Origin: JANWKA01 sp035533815
GTDB lineage: Bacteria; Bacteroidota; Bacteroidia; Chitinophagales; Chitinophagaceae
Assembly: GCA_035533815.1 (NCBI GenBank)
Contig: DATLTB010000082.1
Coordinates: forward strand, 1 to 13,879
DNA length: 13,879 nucleotides
Reading direction: 5' to 3'
In this document: in pieces, positions 6,929-13,367 of the stretch
Position numbering within the stretch: the stretch's first letter is position 1
Layout: each line of letters opens with the position of its first letter
Notes under the pieces: generated by a model
Databases searched by the model: none
The model's input: the letters and a program-made list of their open reading frames with translations, nothing else
What the model was told of the DNA's origin: nothing
Made by a program: the position numbers and the translations under genes

Positions 6929-8068
6929 ATGTCTACCATTGTCATCATCGGTTCTGCATTTCCGCTTCGGGGCGGGCTGAGTACATTCAATGAAAGACTG
7001 GCAGAAGAATTCCGGATCCTTGGACACCAGGTAGTGATCTATACATTTTCCCTGCAATATCCGGGATGGCTGTTTCCCGGTAAAACCCAGTATTCCGACG
7101 GGCCGCCACCGCCAAATCTGGATATCCGCGTCCGGATCAACTCCATCAATCCCCTGAACTGGATCCGCTCGGGTAGGGAGATCGCCAGGATCAAACCCGA
7201 TATCCTGGTCATCAAATACTGGCTGCCGTTCATGGGGCCAGCTTTCGGCACCATACTTAGGCAGGTGAAAGCTAACCGGTTCACCCGGGTGATCAGCATT
7301 CTGGATAATATCATTCCGCATGAAAAGCGACCCGGAGACCGGGCCTTCACACAGTATTTTGCCCGGGCGGTAGATGGCTTTATCGCCATGAGCCGGGAGG
7401 TGCTGAAAGATCTCAGGGAATTTTCAGATAAGCCGGCCTCCTTTATCCCCCATCCTATTTACGACAGTTATGGGGAGATGATGACAAAAACGGATGCCCG
7501 TAAACAACTTGGCCTGGATCCCGGGGCAAAATACCTGTTATTTTTTGGATTCATCCGTCATTACAAGGGATTGGATTTATTGCTCCGGGCACTCGAAGAT
7601 TCCCGGTTGAAAGCGCTGGATATCCGGCTGATTGTAGCCGGTGAGTTTTATGAAGACCCCAGGCCCTATGAATTACTCCTGGCTTCTCCCGGCCTGCAGG
7701 GCCGGCTCAGCCTGTACACCGGTTATATCCCGGATAGGGAAGTCCGGTATTATTTTTCAGCTGCTGATGTAGTGGTGCAGCCTTACCGGTCAGCCACTCA
7801 GAGCGGTATCTCACAGATCGCCTATCATTTTGAAAAGCCGATGATCGTTACCCGGGTTGGAGGCCTGCCTGAGATCGTACCCGACGGAATCACGGGCCTG
7901 GTCTGCGAACCGGATCCCGCAGATATCGCAGACCGGATACTCCGGTTTTACCGGGAAGGAATGGATATGCAGTTCATTCCCCATATCCGGGAAGAAAAGA
8001 AAAAATTCACCTGGAACCGCATGGTGGAGGAAATTATCCGACTGGCCCGACTGAAGCCGGCCACCTGA
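6929..8068 (+). CDS. GT4-family glycosyltransferase
   Basis: This is a 379-residue GT-B fold enzyme, soluble or peripherally membrane-bound. The N-terminal Rossmann domain opens with MSTIVIIGSAFPLRGGLSTF, whose GG is in the usual acceptor-side loop. The C-terminal donor domain has FGFIRHYKGLD (206-216) and a block from VQPYRSATQSG (283-293) to EKPMIVTRVGGLPEIVPDG (302-320). The family Glu-x7-Glu element appears here with Gln291 in the first position, a variation seen in some GT4 enzymes; Glu315 of GGLPE is retained. No signal peptide or transmembrane helix is seen. It lies between the GT2 gene and hddA (38 bases), which suggests it may transfer heptose or a neighbouring sugar in the same glycan. 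The substrate cannot be deduced from sequence. Confidence 0.88.
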   Translation: MSTIVIIGSAFPLRGGLSTFNERLAEEFRILGHQVVIYTFSLQYPGWLFPGKTQYSDGPPPPNLDIRVRINSINPLNWIRSGREIARIKPDILVIKYWLPFMGPAFGTILRQVKANRFTRVISILDNIIPHEKRPGDRAFTQYFARAVDGFIAMSREVLKDLREFSDKPASFIPHPIYDSYGEMMTKTDARKQLGLDPGAKYLLFFGFIRHYKGLDLLLRALEDSRLKALDIRLIVAGEFYEDPRPYELLLASPGLQGRLSLYTGYIPDREVRYYFSAADVVVQPYRSATQSGISQIAYHFEKPMIVTRVGGLPEIVPDGITGLVCEPDPADIADRILRFYREGMDMQFIPHIREEKKKFTWNRMVEEIIRLARLKPAT

Positions 8069-8106
8069 TTTGTCAATTTACCTGTATTTTTGACCCTCAA
8101 TCATCC

Positions 8107-9129
8107 ATGATTTACAGAAGCAAAGCCCCTTTACGGATTGGACTGGCCGGCGGAGGCACGGATGTCAGCCCTTTTGCCGATATCTACGGAGGCGCAATCC
8201 TCAATGCCACCATTTCCCTGTATGCAGCAGCATCCATCGAACCCCTCACGGGAAATAAAATTATATTGGAAGCGATGGATCAGGGGGAGAGCCAGGAACT
8301 GGAGAGTTCCATGCGGCTGGAAGTGGACGGGAAAATGGATCTGTTCAAGGGGATTTACAACCGCATCGTGCAGGATTTTACCCATGAACCGCTCAGGTTC
8401 AGGCTTTGTACCTATGTGGATGCTCCGGCTGGTTCGGGGTTAGGGACCTCTTCCACCCTGGTGGTAGCCGTGCTCGGGGCTTTTGCGGAATGGCTTAAAT
8501 TACCCCTGGGAGAATATGATCTGGCCCATCTTGCCTATGAAGTGGAAAGAAAGGATTTGGGCATGGCCGGAGGAAGACAGGATCAATATGCGGCAACCTT
8601 CGGGGGAGTGAACTTCATGGAATTTTATGGGAATGACAAAGTCATTGTAAACCCCCTTCGGATCAAATCCCATTACCTCAATGAACTGGAAAATAACCTC
8701 CTGTTATACTATACGTCAACCACCAGGCTATCCAGCGCCATCATTGAGGCACAGTCCCGGCATGTCCATGACAAGGATGCCGTTTCCATCGAGGCCATGC
8801 ACCAGCTCAGGGAGCAGGCGGTACAGATGAAAGAGGCCCTGCTGACCGGAAAGATCCAGGATATCGGGGAGATTCTGGATTTTGGATTTCAGCATAAGAA
8901 AAAAATGGCTTCTGGTATTTCCAATCCCCTGATTGAAGAAATTTATGCGGAAGCCAGAAAGTCCGGTGCCACCGGAGGAAAGATATCAGGGGCGGGTGGA
9001 GGGGGGTTCATGACCTTTTATTGCCCGGGGAATACCAGGTACATAGTCATGAGGAATTTAGCCCATTTCGGAGGACAATTTAAAAAATATCGATTCACCC
9101 AGGAAGGATTGACCAGCTGGTCTGTCTGA
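8107..9129 (+). CDS. hddA: D-glycero-alpha-D-manno-heptose 7-phosphate kinase (GHMP kinase)
   Basis: HddA phosphorylates C1 of D-glycero-D-manno-heptose 7-phosphate with ATP, giving the alpha-1,7-bisphosphate. The 340-residue protein opens with RSKAPLRIGLAGGGTDVSPF, a highly characteristic HddA start. The GHMP ATP-binding loop is DAPAGSGLGTSS (105-116), GMAGGRQDQ lies at 152-160, and the glycine-rich third motif GGKISGAGGGGFM is at 290-302. Length is normal for the family. It is followed after 20 bases by gmhA, which makes its substrate, and the next two genes use its product. GHMP homologues include galactokinases and other sugar kinases, but the opening motif and neighbours make HddA the clear choice. 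Confidence 0.93.
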   Translation: MIYRSKAPLRIGLAGGGTDVSPFADIYGGAILNATISLYAAASIEPLTGNKIILEAMDQGESQELESSMRLEVDGKMDLFKGIYNRIVQDFTHEPLRFRLCTYVDAPAGSGLGTSSTLVVAVLGAFAEWLKLPLGEYDLAHLAYEVERKDLGMAGGRQDQYAATFGGVNFMEFYGNDKVIVNPLRIKSHYLNELENNLLLYYTSTTRLSSAIIEAQSRHVHDKDAVSIEAMHQLREQAVQMKEALLTGKIQDIGEILDFGFQHKKKMASGISNPLIEEIYAEARKSGATGGKISGAGGGGFMTFYCPGNTRYIVMRNLAHFGGQFKKYRFTQEGLTSWSV

Positions 9130-9149
9130 ACTGTTGCAATGACCAGACT

Positions 9150-9728
9150 ATGGAAGACAAAATATCCGGCATTATACAGGCATCCATTGCAGTGAATCAA
9201 CTGGTACTGGATGATCGGGAATTGATCGGCAGGGTAGCCAAGGTCACTGATTCGGTCTGCAAAACCTTCAAAACCGGCCATAAAGTGATGTTCTGCGGCA
9301 ATGGGGGCAGTGCGGCAGACGCGCAGCATCTGGCCGCGGAACTTTCCGGCCGCTTTTATGCGGATCGGGATCCCTTACCGGCGGAAGCGCTGCACTGCAA
9401 CACGTCCTACCTGACTGCTGTGGCCAACGATTATGGCTTTGAACAGGTATATAGCAGACTGCTCAAAGGGATGGGCAAGCCCGGGGATATCCTCCTGGCC
9501 TTATCCACTTCGGGTCAGTCTGCCAATATTCTGGAAGCGCTCCGGACAGCCAGGAAAATGGGGATCACCACCGTCGGTATGACCGGGAAAAGCGGTGGCC
9601 AGATGAAACCCCTCTGTGATTACCTGCTCAACATACCCTCTACGGATACCCCCCGAATCCAGGAATCCCATATCCTGATCGGGCATATTATCTGTCAGCT
9701 CGTGGAAGCCCAATTATTCCCGGCATGA
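9150..9728 (+). CDS. gmhA: Phosphoheptose isomerase (sedoheptulose 7-phosphate isomerase)
   Basis: GmhA converts sedoheptulose 7-phosphate into D-glycero-D-manno-heptose 7-phosphate, the committed step into heptose. The 192-residue protein is a single SIS domain. FCGNGGSAADAQHLAAELSGRF (from residue 48) carries the phosphate loop plus His60 and Glu64. LSTSGQSANILEAL (118-131) is the second phosphate-binding segment, and QESHILIGHI (171-180) supplies Gln171 and His179. These four positions line up with the zinc/active-site residues of the E. coli enzyme with an offset of one. Its stop overlaps the hddC start as ATGA (9725-9728), implying translational coupling. Confidence 0.95.
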   Translation: MEDKISGIIQASIAVNQLVLDDRELIGRVAKVTDSVCKTFKTGHKVMFCGNGGSAADAQHLAAELSGRFYADRDPLPAEALHCNTSYLTAVANDYGFEQVYSRLLKGMGKPGDILLALSTSGQSANILEALRTARKMGITTVGMTGKSGGQMKPLCDYLLNIPSTDTPRIQESHILIGHIICQLVEAQLFPA

Positions 9729-10450
9729 AAACAGGGACCTGCATTATCCTGGCCGGAGGGTTGGGCACACGCCTAAAAGAGACGATTGCAGATCAGCCCA
9801 AATGCCTGGCTCCGGTAGCCGGTCATCCTTTTTTACATTATTTATTGAGGTATCTGTCCGGTCAGGGAATTGGACATATAATCCTTTCGGTCGGTTACCT
9901 CCATGAACAGGTCATCCGCTGGAGCAGCCTTCAAAAAGAAGTTGACCAGATCCGGTTCGTCATAGAACCCCATCCCCTGGGTACTGGGGGAGCGATCCGG
10001 CTTGCCCTGGAGGGCTTGCAGGAGGAAGCTGTGTTTATCCTGAACGGAGATACCTATTTCGGAGTGAATTTAATTGACCTGGAATCCACACACCGGAAAA
10101 ATAAAGCGGAGTTAACGATGGCCCTGAAACAGATGGAAAAGCCGGATCGATACGGAACCGTAGAGTCCGGAAAGGATGGCCGTATTACCGGGTTCAGGGA
10201 AAAACAATACCGGGATCAGGGGATGATCAATGGCGGGATTTATCTGCTGGATACCCGGAGTTTCCTGCAGCTTAGATTCCCGGAGATATTTTCTTTCGAA
10301 AGGGATTATCTGGAAAAACAGGTCCATCATCGCCGTTTTTTCGGATACCCGTCCGCCGGTTATTTTATTGATATCGGAATACCGGAGGATTACCGGAAGG
10401 CCCAGGATGATTTCACCAAAGGATCCCATGAAATTACCCATCAGCCATGA
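9725..10450 (+). CDS. hddC: D-glycero-alpha-D-manno-heptose 1-phosphate guanylyltransferase
   Basis: This enzyme joins heptose 1-phosphate to GTP to give GDP-D-glycero-alpha-D-manno-heptose. The 241-residue protein is a sugar-phosphate nucleotidyltransferase of the GT-A-like fold. LAGGLGTRL (9-17) and PKCLAPV (25-31, with Lys26) form the nucleotide site. EPHPLGTGGA (81-90) is followed by the metal-binding NGDT (107-110), and GYFIDIGIPEDY (212-223) is a typical family C-terminal signature. No acyltransferase (left-handed beta-helix) domain is attached. It starts in the gmhA stop (4-base overlap) and its end overlaps gmhB by 23 bases. Alone it might be read as a generic mannose- or glucose-1-phosphate transferase; the hddA-gmhA-gmhB neighbours decide for heptose. 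Confidence 0.9.
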   Translation: MKTGTCIILAGGLGTRLKETIADQPKCLAPVAGHPFLHYLLRYLSGQGIGHIILSVGYLHEQVIRWSSLQKEVDQIRFVIEPHPLGTGGAIRLALEGLQEEAVFILNGDTYFGVNLIDLESTHRKNKAELTMALKQMEKPDRYGTVESGKDGRITGFREKQYRDQGMINGGIYLLDTRSFLQLRFPEIFSFERDYLEKQVHHRRFFGYPSAGYFIDIGIPEDYRKAQDDFTKGSHEITHQP

Positions 10451-10982
10451 CCCCACCCTGTTCCTGGACCGGGACGGAGTGATCAATAAAGAGATTCCGG
10501 GAAGCTATGTCCTGGAATGGGAACAGTTCTCCTTTATGCCGGGATCGCTCCAGGCTATCCGGGAACTCGGGCGACATTTCGGACTGATCGTCGTAGTCTC
10601 CAACCAGCCATGCATTGCTAAAGGGCTGATAACGGCTGCAAAACTGGACCGTATCCACCAGCTGATGATGCAGCAAATCCGTGCTGAAGGTGGAAGGATG
10701 GACCGGGTTTATTACTGTCCGGATCAGGAACGGGACAGCCCTTGCCGGAAGCCCAATACAGGCATGGGCTTAAAGGCCAGGAAGGATTTTCCCGAAATTG
10801 ACTTTTCGAGATCCCTCATCATCGGGAATAACATCTCCGATATGGAATTTGGGAAAAGACTTGGCATGCAGACCTGCTTTCTCCATACTACCCAGCCCGC
10901 CATTGTTCTTCCTGACCCCCGGATAGATCTGCAGTTTGGGAACCTGGGGGAGGCCGCCAGGTACTTTACCGGTTCAGCCTAG
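10428..10982 (+). CDS. gmhB: D-glycero-D-manno-heptose 1,7-bisphosphate 7-phosphatase (HAD family)
   Basis: GmhB removes the 7-phosphate so that HddC can attach GMP. The longer open frame reaches back to 10230 inside hddC, but ATG 10428 is the right start: it gives 184 residues, the family size, and puts LFLDRDGVIN (nucleophile Asp14, acid/base Asp16) near the N-terminus. SNQ (58-60) is HAD motif II, and CRKP (Cys106, Lys108) carries motif III. Two departures stand out. The zinc loop reads YYCPDQERDSPCRKP, with two Cys but no CxH and no CDC pair as in E. coli GmhB. Motif IV is GNNISD rather than GDKxxD, keeping only Asp138. Similar changes may be usual in Bacteroidota, so loss of activity is not implied. 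It is the last gene of the operon. Confidence 0.88.
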   Translation: MKLPISHDPTLFLDRDGVINKEIPGSYVLEWEQFSFMPGSLQAIRELGRHFGLIVVVSNQPCIAKGLITAAKLDRIHQLMMQQIRAEGGRMDRVYYCPDQERDSPCRKPNTGMGLKARKDFPEIDFSRSLIIGNNISDMEFGKRLGMQTCFLHTTQPAIVLPDPRIDLQFGNLGEAARYFTGSA

Positions 10983-11006
10983 TTTTCCGGTAAATGTTGA
11001 TTTTTT
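10965..11006 (+). terminator. Terminator-like hairpin spanning the gmhB stop codon
   Basis: TTTACCGG (10965-10972) pairs perfectly with CCGGTAAA (10987-10994) across a 14-base loop that contains the gmhB TAG. A six-T run follows within about seven bases. The loop is long and the T-run slightly distant, so strength is uncertain, but its position at the end of the six-gene operon and before a convergent gene fits rho-independent termination. Confidence 0.45.
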
Positions 11007-11165
11007 ATTGGGTCATCATCCATTTGCTGAACCCCGGATCGAAGTATCGCCATTTTGATAACCCAAGATATACCTTATCCCGCAGCACCTGCATTTTATA
11101 GTTACCGGAGAAATAATCTGATGAATCGGATAATCGGTTCAAATGCCCGAATGGAACCCTGAGGC

Positions 11166-12038
11166 TCAGCCAAACAGATCACTGCTGAGATAGCGGTCAC
11201 CCCGGTCACAGGCAATAAATACAATCAACCCTTCCTGCAATTCTGCTGCCAGCCGGATAGCTGCTGCGGCTGCTCCCCCGCTGCTCATGCCCACAAATAT
11301 TCCCTCAGTCCTTGCCAGTTGCCGGGTCATTACCGTGGCTTCAGTCTGGGTGACATCGATGATCCGATCCACTTTTTTCGGATCAAAGATGGCCGGTAGA
11401 TATTCCTTTGGCCAGCGGCGAATGCCGGGAATGGAGGAATCTGCTGTGGGCTGACATCCGATAATCTGGACTGCGGGATCCTGCTCTTTCAGGAATAGGG
11501 AGCAGCCCATGATGGTGCCCGTGGTTCCCATGGCACTCACCAGATGGGTGATCCTACCCCCGGTATCCTTCCAGATTTCCGGACCGGTCGATTGGTAATG
11601 GGCCAGATAATTATCGGGATTGGCAAACTGGTTCAATAAATAAAATCCCCTGGCTGATGCCATTTCTTCTGCATAATCCCGGCAGGCTTCAATGCTATCT
11701 TTTAAAATGACCCTGGCCCCAAAAGACTCCATGATCAGGGAACGCTCCCGGGTGGAATTAGCGGGTAATACCAGTTCAATATCCAAATCAAATAAACGGG
11801 CTATCATGGCCAGGGCAATCCCGGTATTGCCGCTGGTAGCCTCTATCAGGGTCATGCCTGGTTTCAGGTCTCCCCGCCTGATAGCACTCCCAATCATATT
11901 CAGGGCAGGCCGGTCTTTCACACTTCCTCCCGGATTATTCCCCTCCAGCTTGGCAAACATCCTTATTCCCGAATGTGGCTTCAGTTTCCTGATCTCCACC
12001 AAGGGAGTATTGCCAATAAGATCAATGATGGAAGCCAT
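11166..12038 (-). CDS. cysM: Cysteine synthase B (O-acetylserine sulfhydrylase), PLP-dependent
   Basis: The enzyme makes L-cysteine from O-acetylserine and sulfide (CysM enzymes can also use thiosulfate). The 290-residue protein carries the PLP lysine at Lys41 in NNPGGSVKDR and the substrate loop TSGNTG (68-73). The phosphate-binding GTTGT lies near residue 170 and SSGG in the C-terminal third. The stretches SSIPGIRRWPKEYLP and the final CDRGDRYLSS closely follow E. coli CysM rather than CysK, which is the basis for the B-type call. It starts 8 bases after the cysE stop and is evidently co-transcribed with it, so substrate supply and use are encoded together. It is convergent with gmhB across ~180 bases. 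Confidence 0.9.
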   Translation of the reverse strand: MASIIDLIGNTPLVEIRKLKPHSGIRMFAKLEGNNPGGSVKDRPALNMIGSAIRRGDLKPGMTLIEATSGNTGIALAMIARLFDLDIELVLPANSTRERSLIMESFGARVILKDSIEACRDYAEEMASARGFYLLNQFANPDNYLAHYQSTGPEIWKDTGGRITHLVSAMGTTGTIMGCSLFLKEQDPAVQIIGCQPTADSSIPGIRRWPKEYLPAIFDPKKVDRIIDVTQTEATVMTRQLARTEGIFVGMSSGGAAAAAIRLAAELQEGLIVFIACDRGDRYLSSDLFG

Positions 12039-12046
12039 TTGTACGA

Positions 12047-12859
12047 TCAGATTTGCATGGTTCCCTCCATGACGGTAATCTCCGGGGTGTGATAAACAGT
12101 GGATCCCGGAGGTACGCTCCTAGTCAGCCAGACATTTCCTCCAATGATACTATGGTGACCGATGACGGTTTCCCCGCCAAGAATCGTAGCCCCGGAATAA
12201 ATGACCACATGGTCTTCCACAGTAGGGTGCCGCTTGATCCTGGCCATTCCCTTTTCAATGCTGAGGGCACCCAGGGTTGCCCCCTGGTATATTTTAACAT
12301 GGCGCCCGATTTTACAGGTTTCCCCGATCACAATCCCGGTACCATGGTCAATAAAAAAGAATTCTCCGATCTCCGCCCCCGGATGAATATCAATACCCGT
12401 ATGGGAATGCGCATATTCAGTCAGGATTCGGGGAATATAGGGCACTTCCAGTTTCAGCAGGTCATGGGCTATCCGGTAAAAGGTCAGGGCATGAAAGCCA
12501 GGATACGCCCTGATGATTTCAAATTCACTGTTGGCTGCCGGATCGCCGTTTAAAATGGCTTGTAAATCAGTTTTCAGGAGACGGTATATTTCCGGTAAAT
12601 GGTTGAAAAAAGCCTTAGCCTGGGATACGATGTTGGATTTTTGGCAGGCATTGGTGGATTGCAGGATATTACCCAGCCTAAGGGCTGCCTTAGAGAATTC
12701 CAGGTCCATCTCGTTAACCGTGGTAAACAAGCACCTGGATTGCTCGGGAAACATCAGACAAATGACATGGGTGGCCCAGTCTGCAATGTCTTCATTGGGA
12801 GGGACTTTTTCCATTCCCTGCTGCTTATCCAGGATTTGCTGAAAGAATGCTTTTTCCAT
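12047..12859 (-). CDS. cysE: Serine O-acetyltransferase
   Basis: CysE acetylates serine with acetyl-CoA to give O-acetylserine for the downstream cysM. The 270-residue protein has an N-terminal helical domain (~1-140) and then a left-handed beta-helix made of hexapeptide repeats (~150-255). The repeats include GIDIHPGAEIGEFFFIDHGT, GIVIGETCKIG, YQGATLGALS and a further set from PTVEDHVVIYSGATILGG. Asp157 and His172 match the catalytic Asp/His pair of E. coli CysE. The C-terminus is Met-Gln-Ile: a terminal Ile is the residue that CysE enzymes insert into the O-acetylserine sulfhydrylase active site in the cysteine synthase complex. The N-terminal domain resembles the longer SATs of Bacteroidota. 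It is the first gene of a cysE-cysM pair with an inverted repeat just upstream. Confidence 0.93.
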   Translation of the reverse strand: MEKAFFQQILDKQQGMEKVPPNEDIADWATHVICLMFPEQSRCLFTTVNEMDLEFSKAALRLGNILQSTNACQKSNIVSQAKAFFNHLPEIYRLLKTDLQAILNGDPAANSEFEIIRAYPGFHALTFYRIAHDLLKLEVPYIPRILTEYAHSHTGIDIHPGAEIGEFFFIDHGTGIVIGETCKIGRHVKIYQGATLGALSIEKGMARIKRHPTVEDHVVIYSGATILGGETVIGHHSIIGGNVWLTRSVPPGSTVYHTPEITVMEGTMQI

Positions 12860-12878
12860 TGTTTAACCGAAATATGCG

Positions 12879-12903
12879 TTGATTAATCCGTAAAATTAAT
12901 CAA
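12879..12903 (-). promoter_or_regulatory. Perfect 9-bp inverted repeat upstream of cysE, candidate operator
   Basis: TTGATTAAT (12879-12887) and ATTAATCAA (12895-12903) are exact reverse complements around a 7-base centre. The repeat ends 19 bases upstream of the cysE ATG. It overlaps the promoter-like TAATTTTA, so a protein bound here would block transcription. A role in cysteine or sulfur control is inference. Confidence 0.45.
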
Positions 12904-12922
12904 GTTGAAGCTCACAGGTAAA
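12891..12922 (-). promoter_or_regulatory. Possible cysE-cysM promoter of Bacteroidota type
   Basis: On the minus strand TTTA (12922-12919) is followed after 20 bases by TAATTTTA (12898-12891). The Bacteroidota housekeeping consensus is TTTG, 19-21 bases, TAnnTTTG; each half here differs only in its last base. Transcription would begin near 12885, leaving a ~25-base leader. AT-rich chance matches are common, so this is tentative. Confidence 0.3.
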
Positions 12923-12933
12923 ATATTCCTTTT

Positions 12934-12987
12934 CCAGGTTCCGGCTGCCTGAGGACCGGCTATCATTTCCCGCTGCCGGGGACCTGG
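12934..12987. repeat. GC-rich compound hairpin upstream of the cysE promoter region
   Basis: CCAGGT (12934-12939) pairs with ACCTGG (12982-12987), and inside it CCGGC (12941-12945) pairs with GCCGG (12975-12979), with a small 1x2 internal loop between the stems. The 29-base apical part could fold further. No T-run follows on either strand. If cysE starts transcription near 12885 this lies upstream of the transcript; a longer transcript would carry it as leader structure. It matches no riboswitch consensus I could recall. Confidence 0.35.
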
Positions 12988-13089
12988 GCCCTGATTTGAA
13001 ATAACAGGCAGGAAAAGAGGCATTATATCAAATACCGGTTAACAAATGGTTCCAAATTAAACCCAAAAAGTTCATTTGAACCTCAGTTT

Positions 13090-13106
13090 CTAATGACCGT
13101 CATTAG
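13090..13106. promoter_or_regulatory. 17-bp palindrome, TetR-operator-like
   Basis: CTAATGAC (13090-13097) and GTCATTAG (13099-13106) are exact reverse complements about a single central C. Its length and TGAC/GTCA half-site core resemble operators of TetR-family repressors. No regulator gene is visible in the window, and the gene it might control is unclear because cysE is 231 bases away and the transposase 261 bases away. Confidence 0.35.
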
Positions 13107-13319
13107 GGTTTAATCCTCTGAAAGTTAAGCTGGGTGGGAATTCTTTGTGCATACCCCCATACAAAAACATCCTTATTTTTAGGGACAGACACATATTGCT
13201 ATGGGGCATCTCGTTGAGATCAAACAAAAGGTCGGCTGCTCATAACTCATGTTTCGCAGTTAAAAATGCACCTTAAATGTGGATAAATAAATAGAAAAAG
13301 TAGCATGATTTGTTTCATG

Positions 13320-13342
13320 AAGTTACTAATTATCAGTAACTT
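13320..13342. repeat. 8-bp inverted repeat just upstream of the transposase
   Basis: AAGTTACT (13320-13327) and AGTAACTT (13335-13342) pair exactly across 7 bases, ending 25 bases before the transposase ATG. This could be an internal structure near the left end of the element, for example one limiting read-through translation or binding transposase. The function is not known from sequence. Confidence 0.35.
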
Positions 13343-13367
13343 ACATGTACAATCAAAAAACAATATT

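Larger units (their letters stand above)
12860..13367. other. ~500-base gap between cysE and the transposase; regulatory-looking palindromes, no gene
   Basis: No coding sequence could be supported on either strand. The stretch contains the cysE promoter/palindrome (12879-12922), a GC-rich compound hairpin (12934-12987), an imperfect hairpin (13048-13057 with 13074-13082), an operator-like palindrome (13090-13106) and an inverted repeat (13320-13342). The half nearer the transposase is visibly A+T-rich and probably includes the left end of that insertion element, whose boundary I cannot fix. Confidence 0.45.

Noticed and set aside
10230..10427. Upstream extension of the gmhB reading frame to an ATG at 10230
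   Set aside because: It lies wholly inside hddC, its residues match nothing, and ATG 10428 gives the normal family length with the DRDG motif near the N-terminus.
12053..12553. 166-codon plus-strand reading frame inside cysE
   Set aside because: It is antisense to the beta-helix repeats of CysE and has no independent family resemblance.
12934..12987. SAM, cobalamin or TPP riboswitch for the cysteine operon
   Set aside because: Recalled consensus cores of these riboswitches were compared by eye and did not match. The likely promoter also lies downstream of this hairpin.
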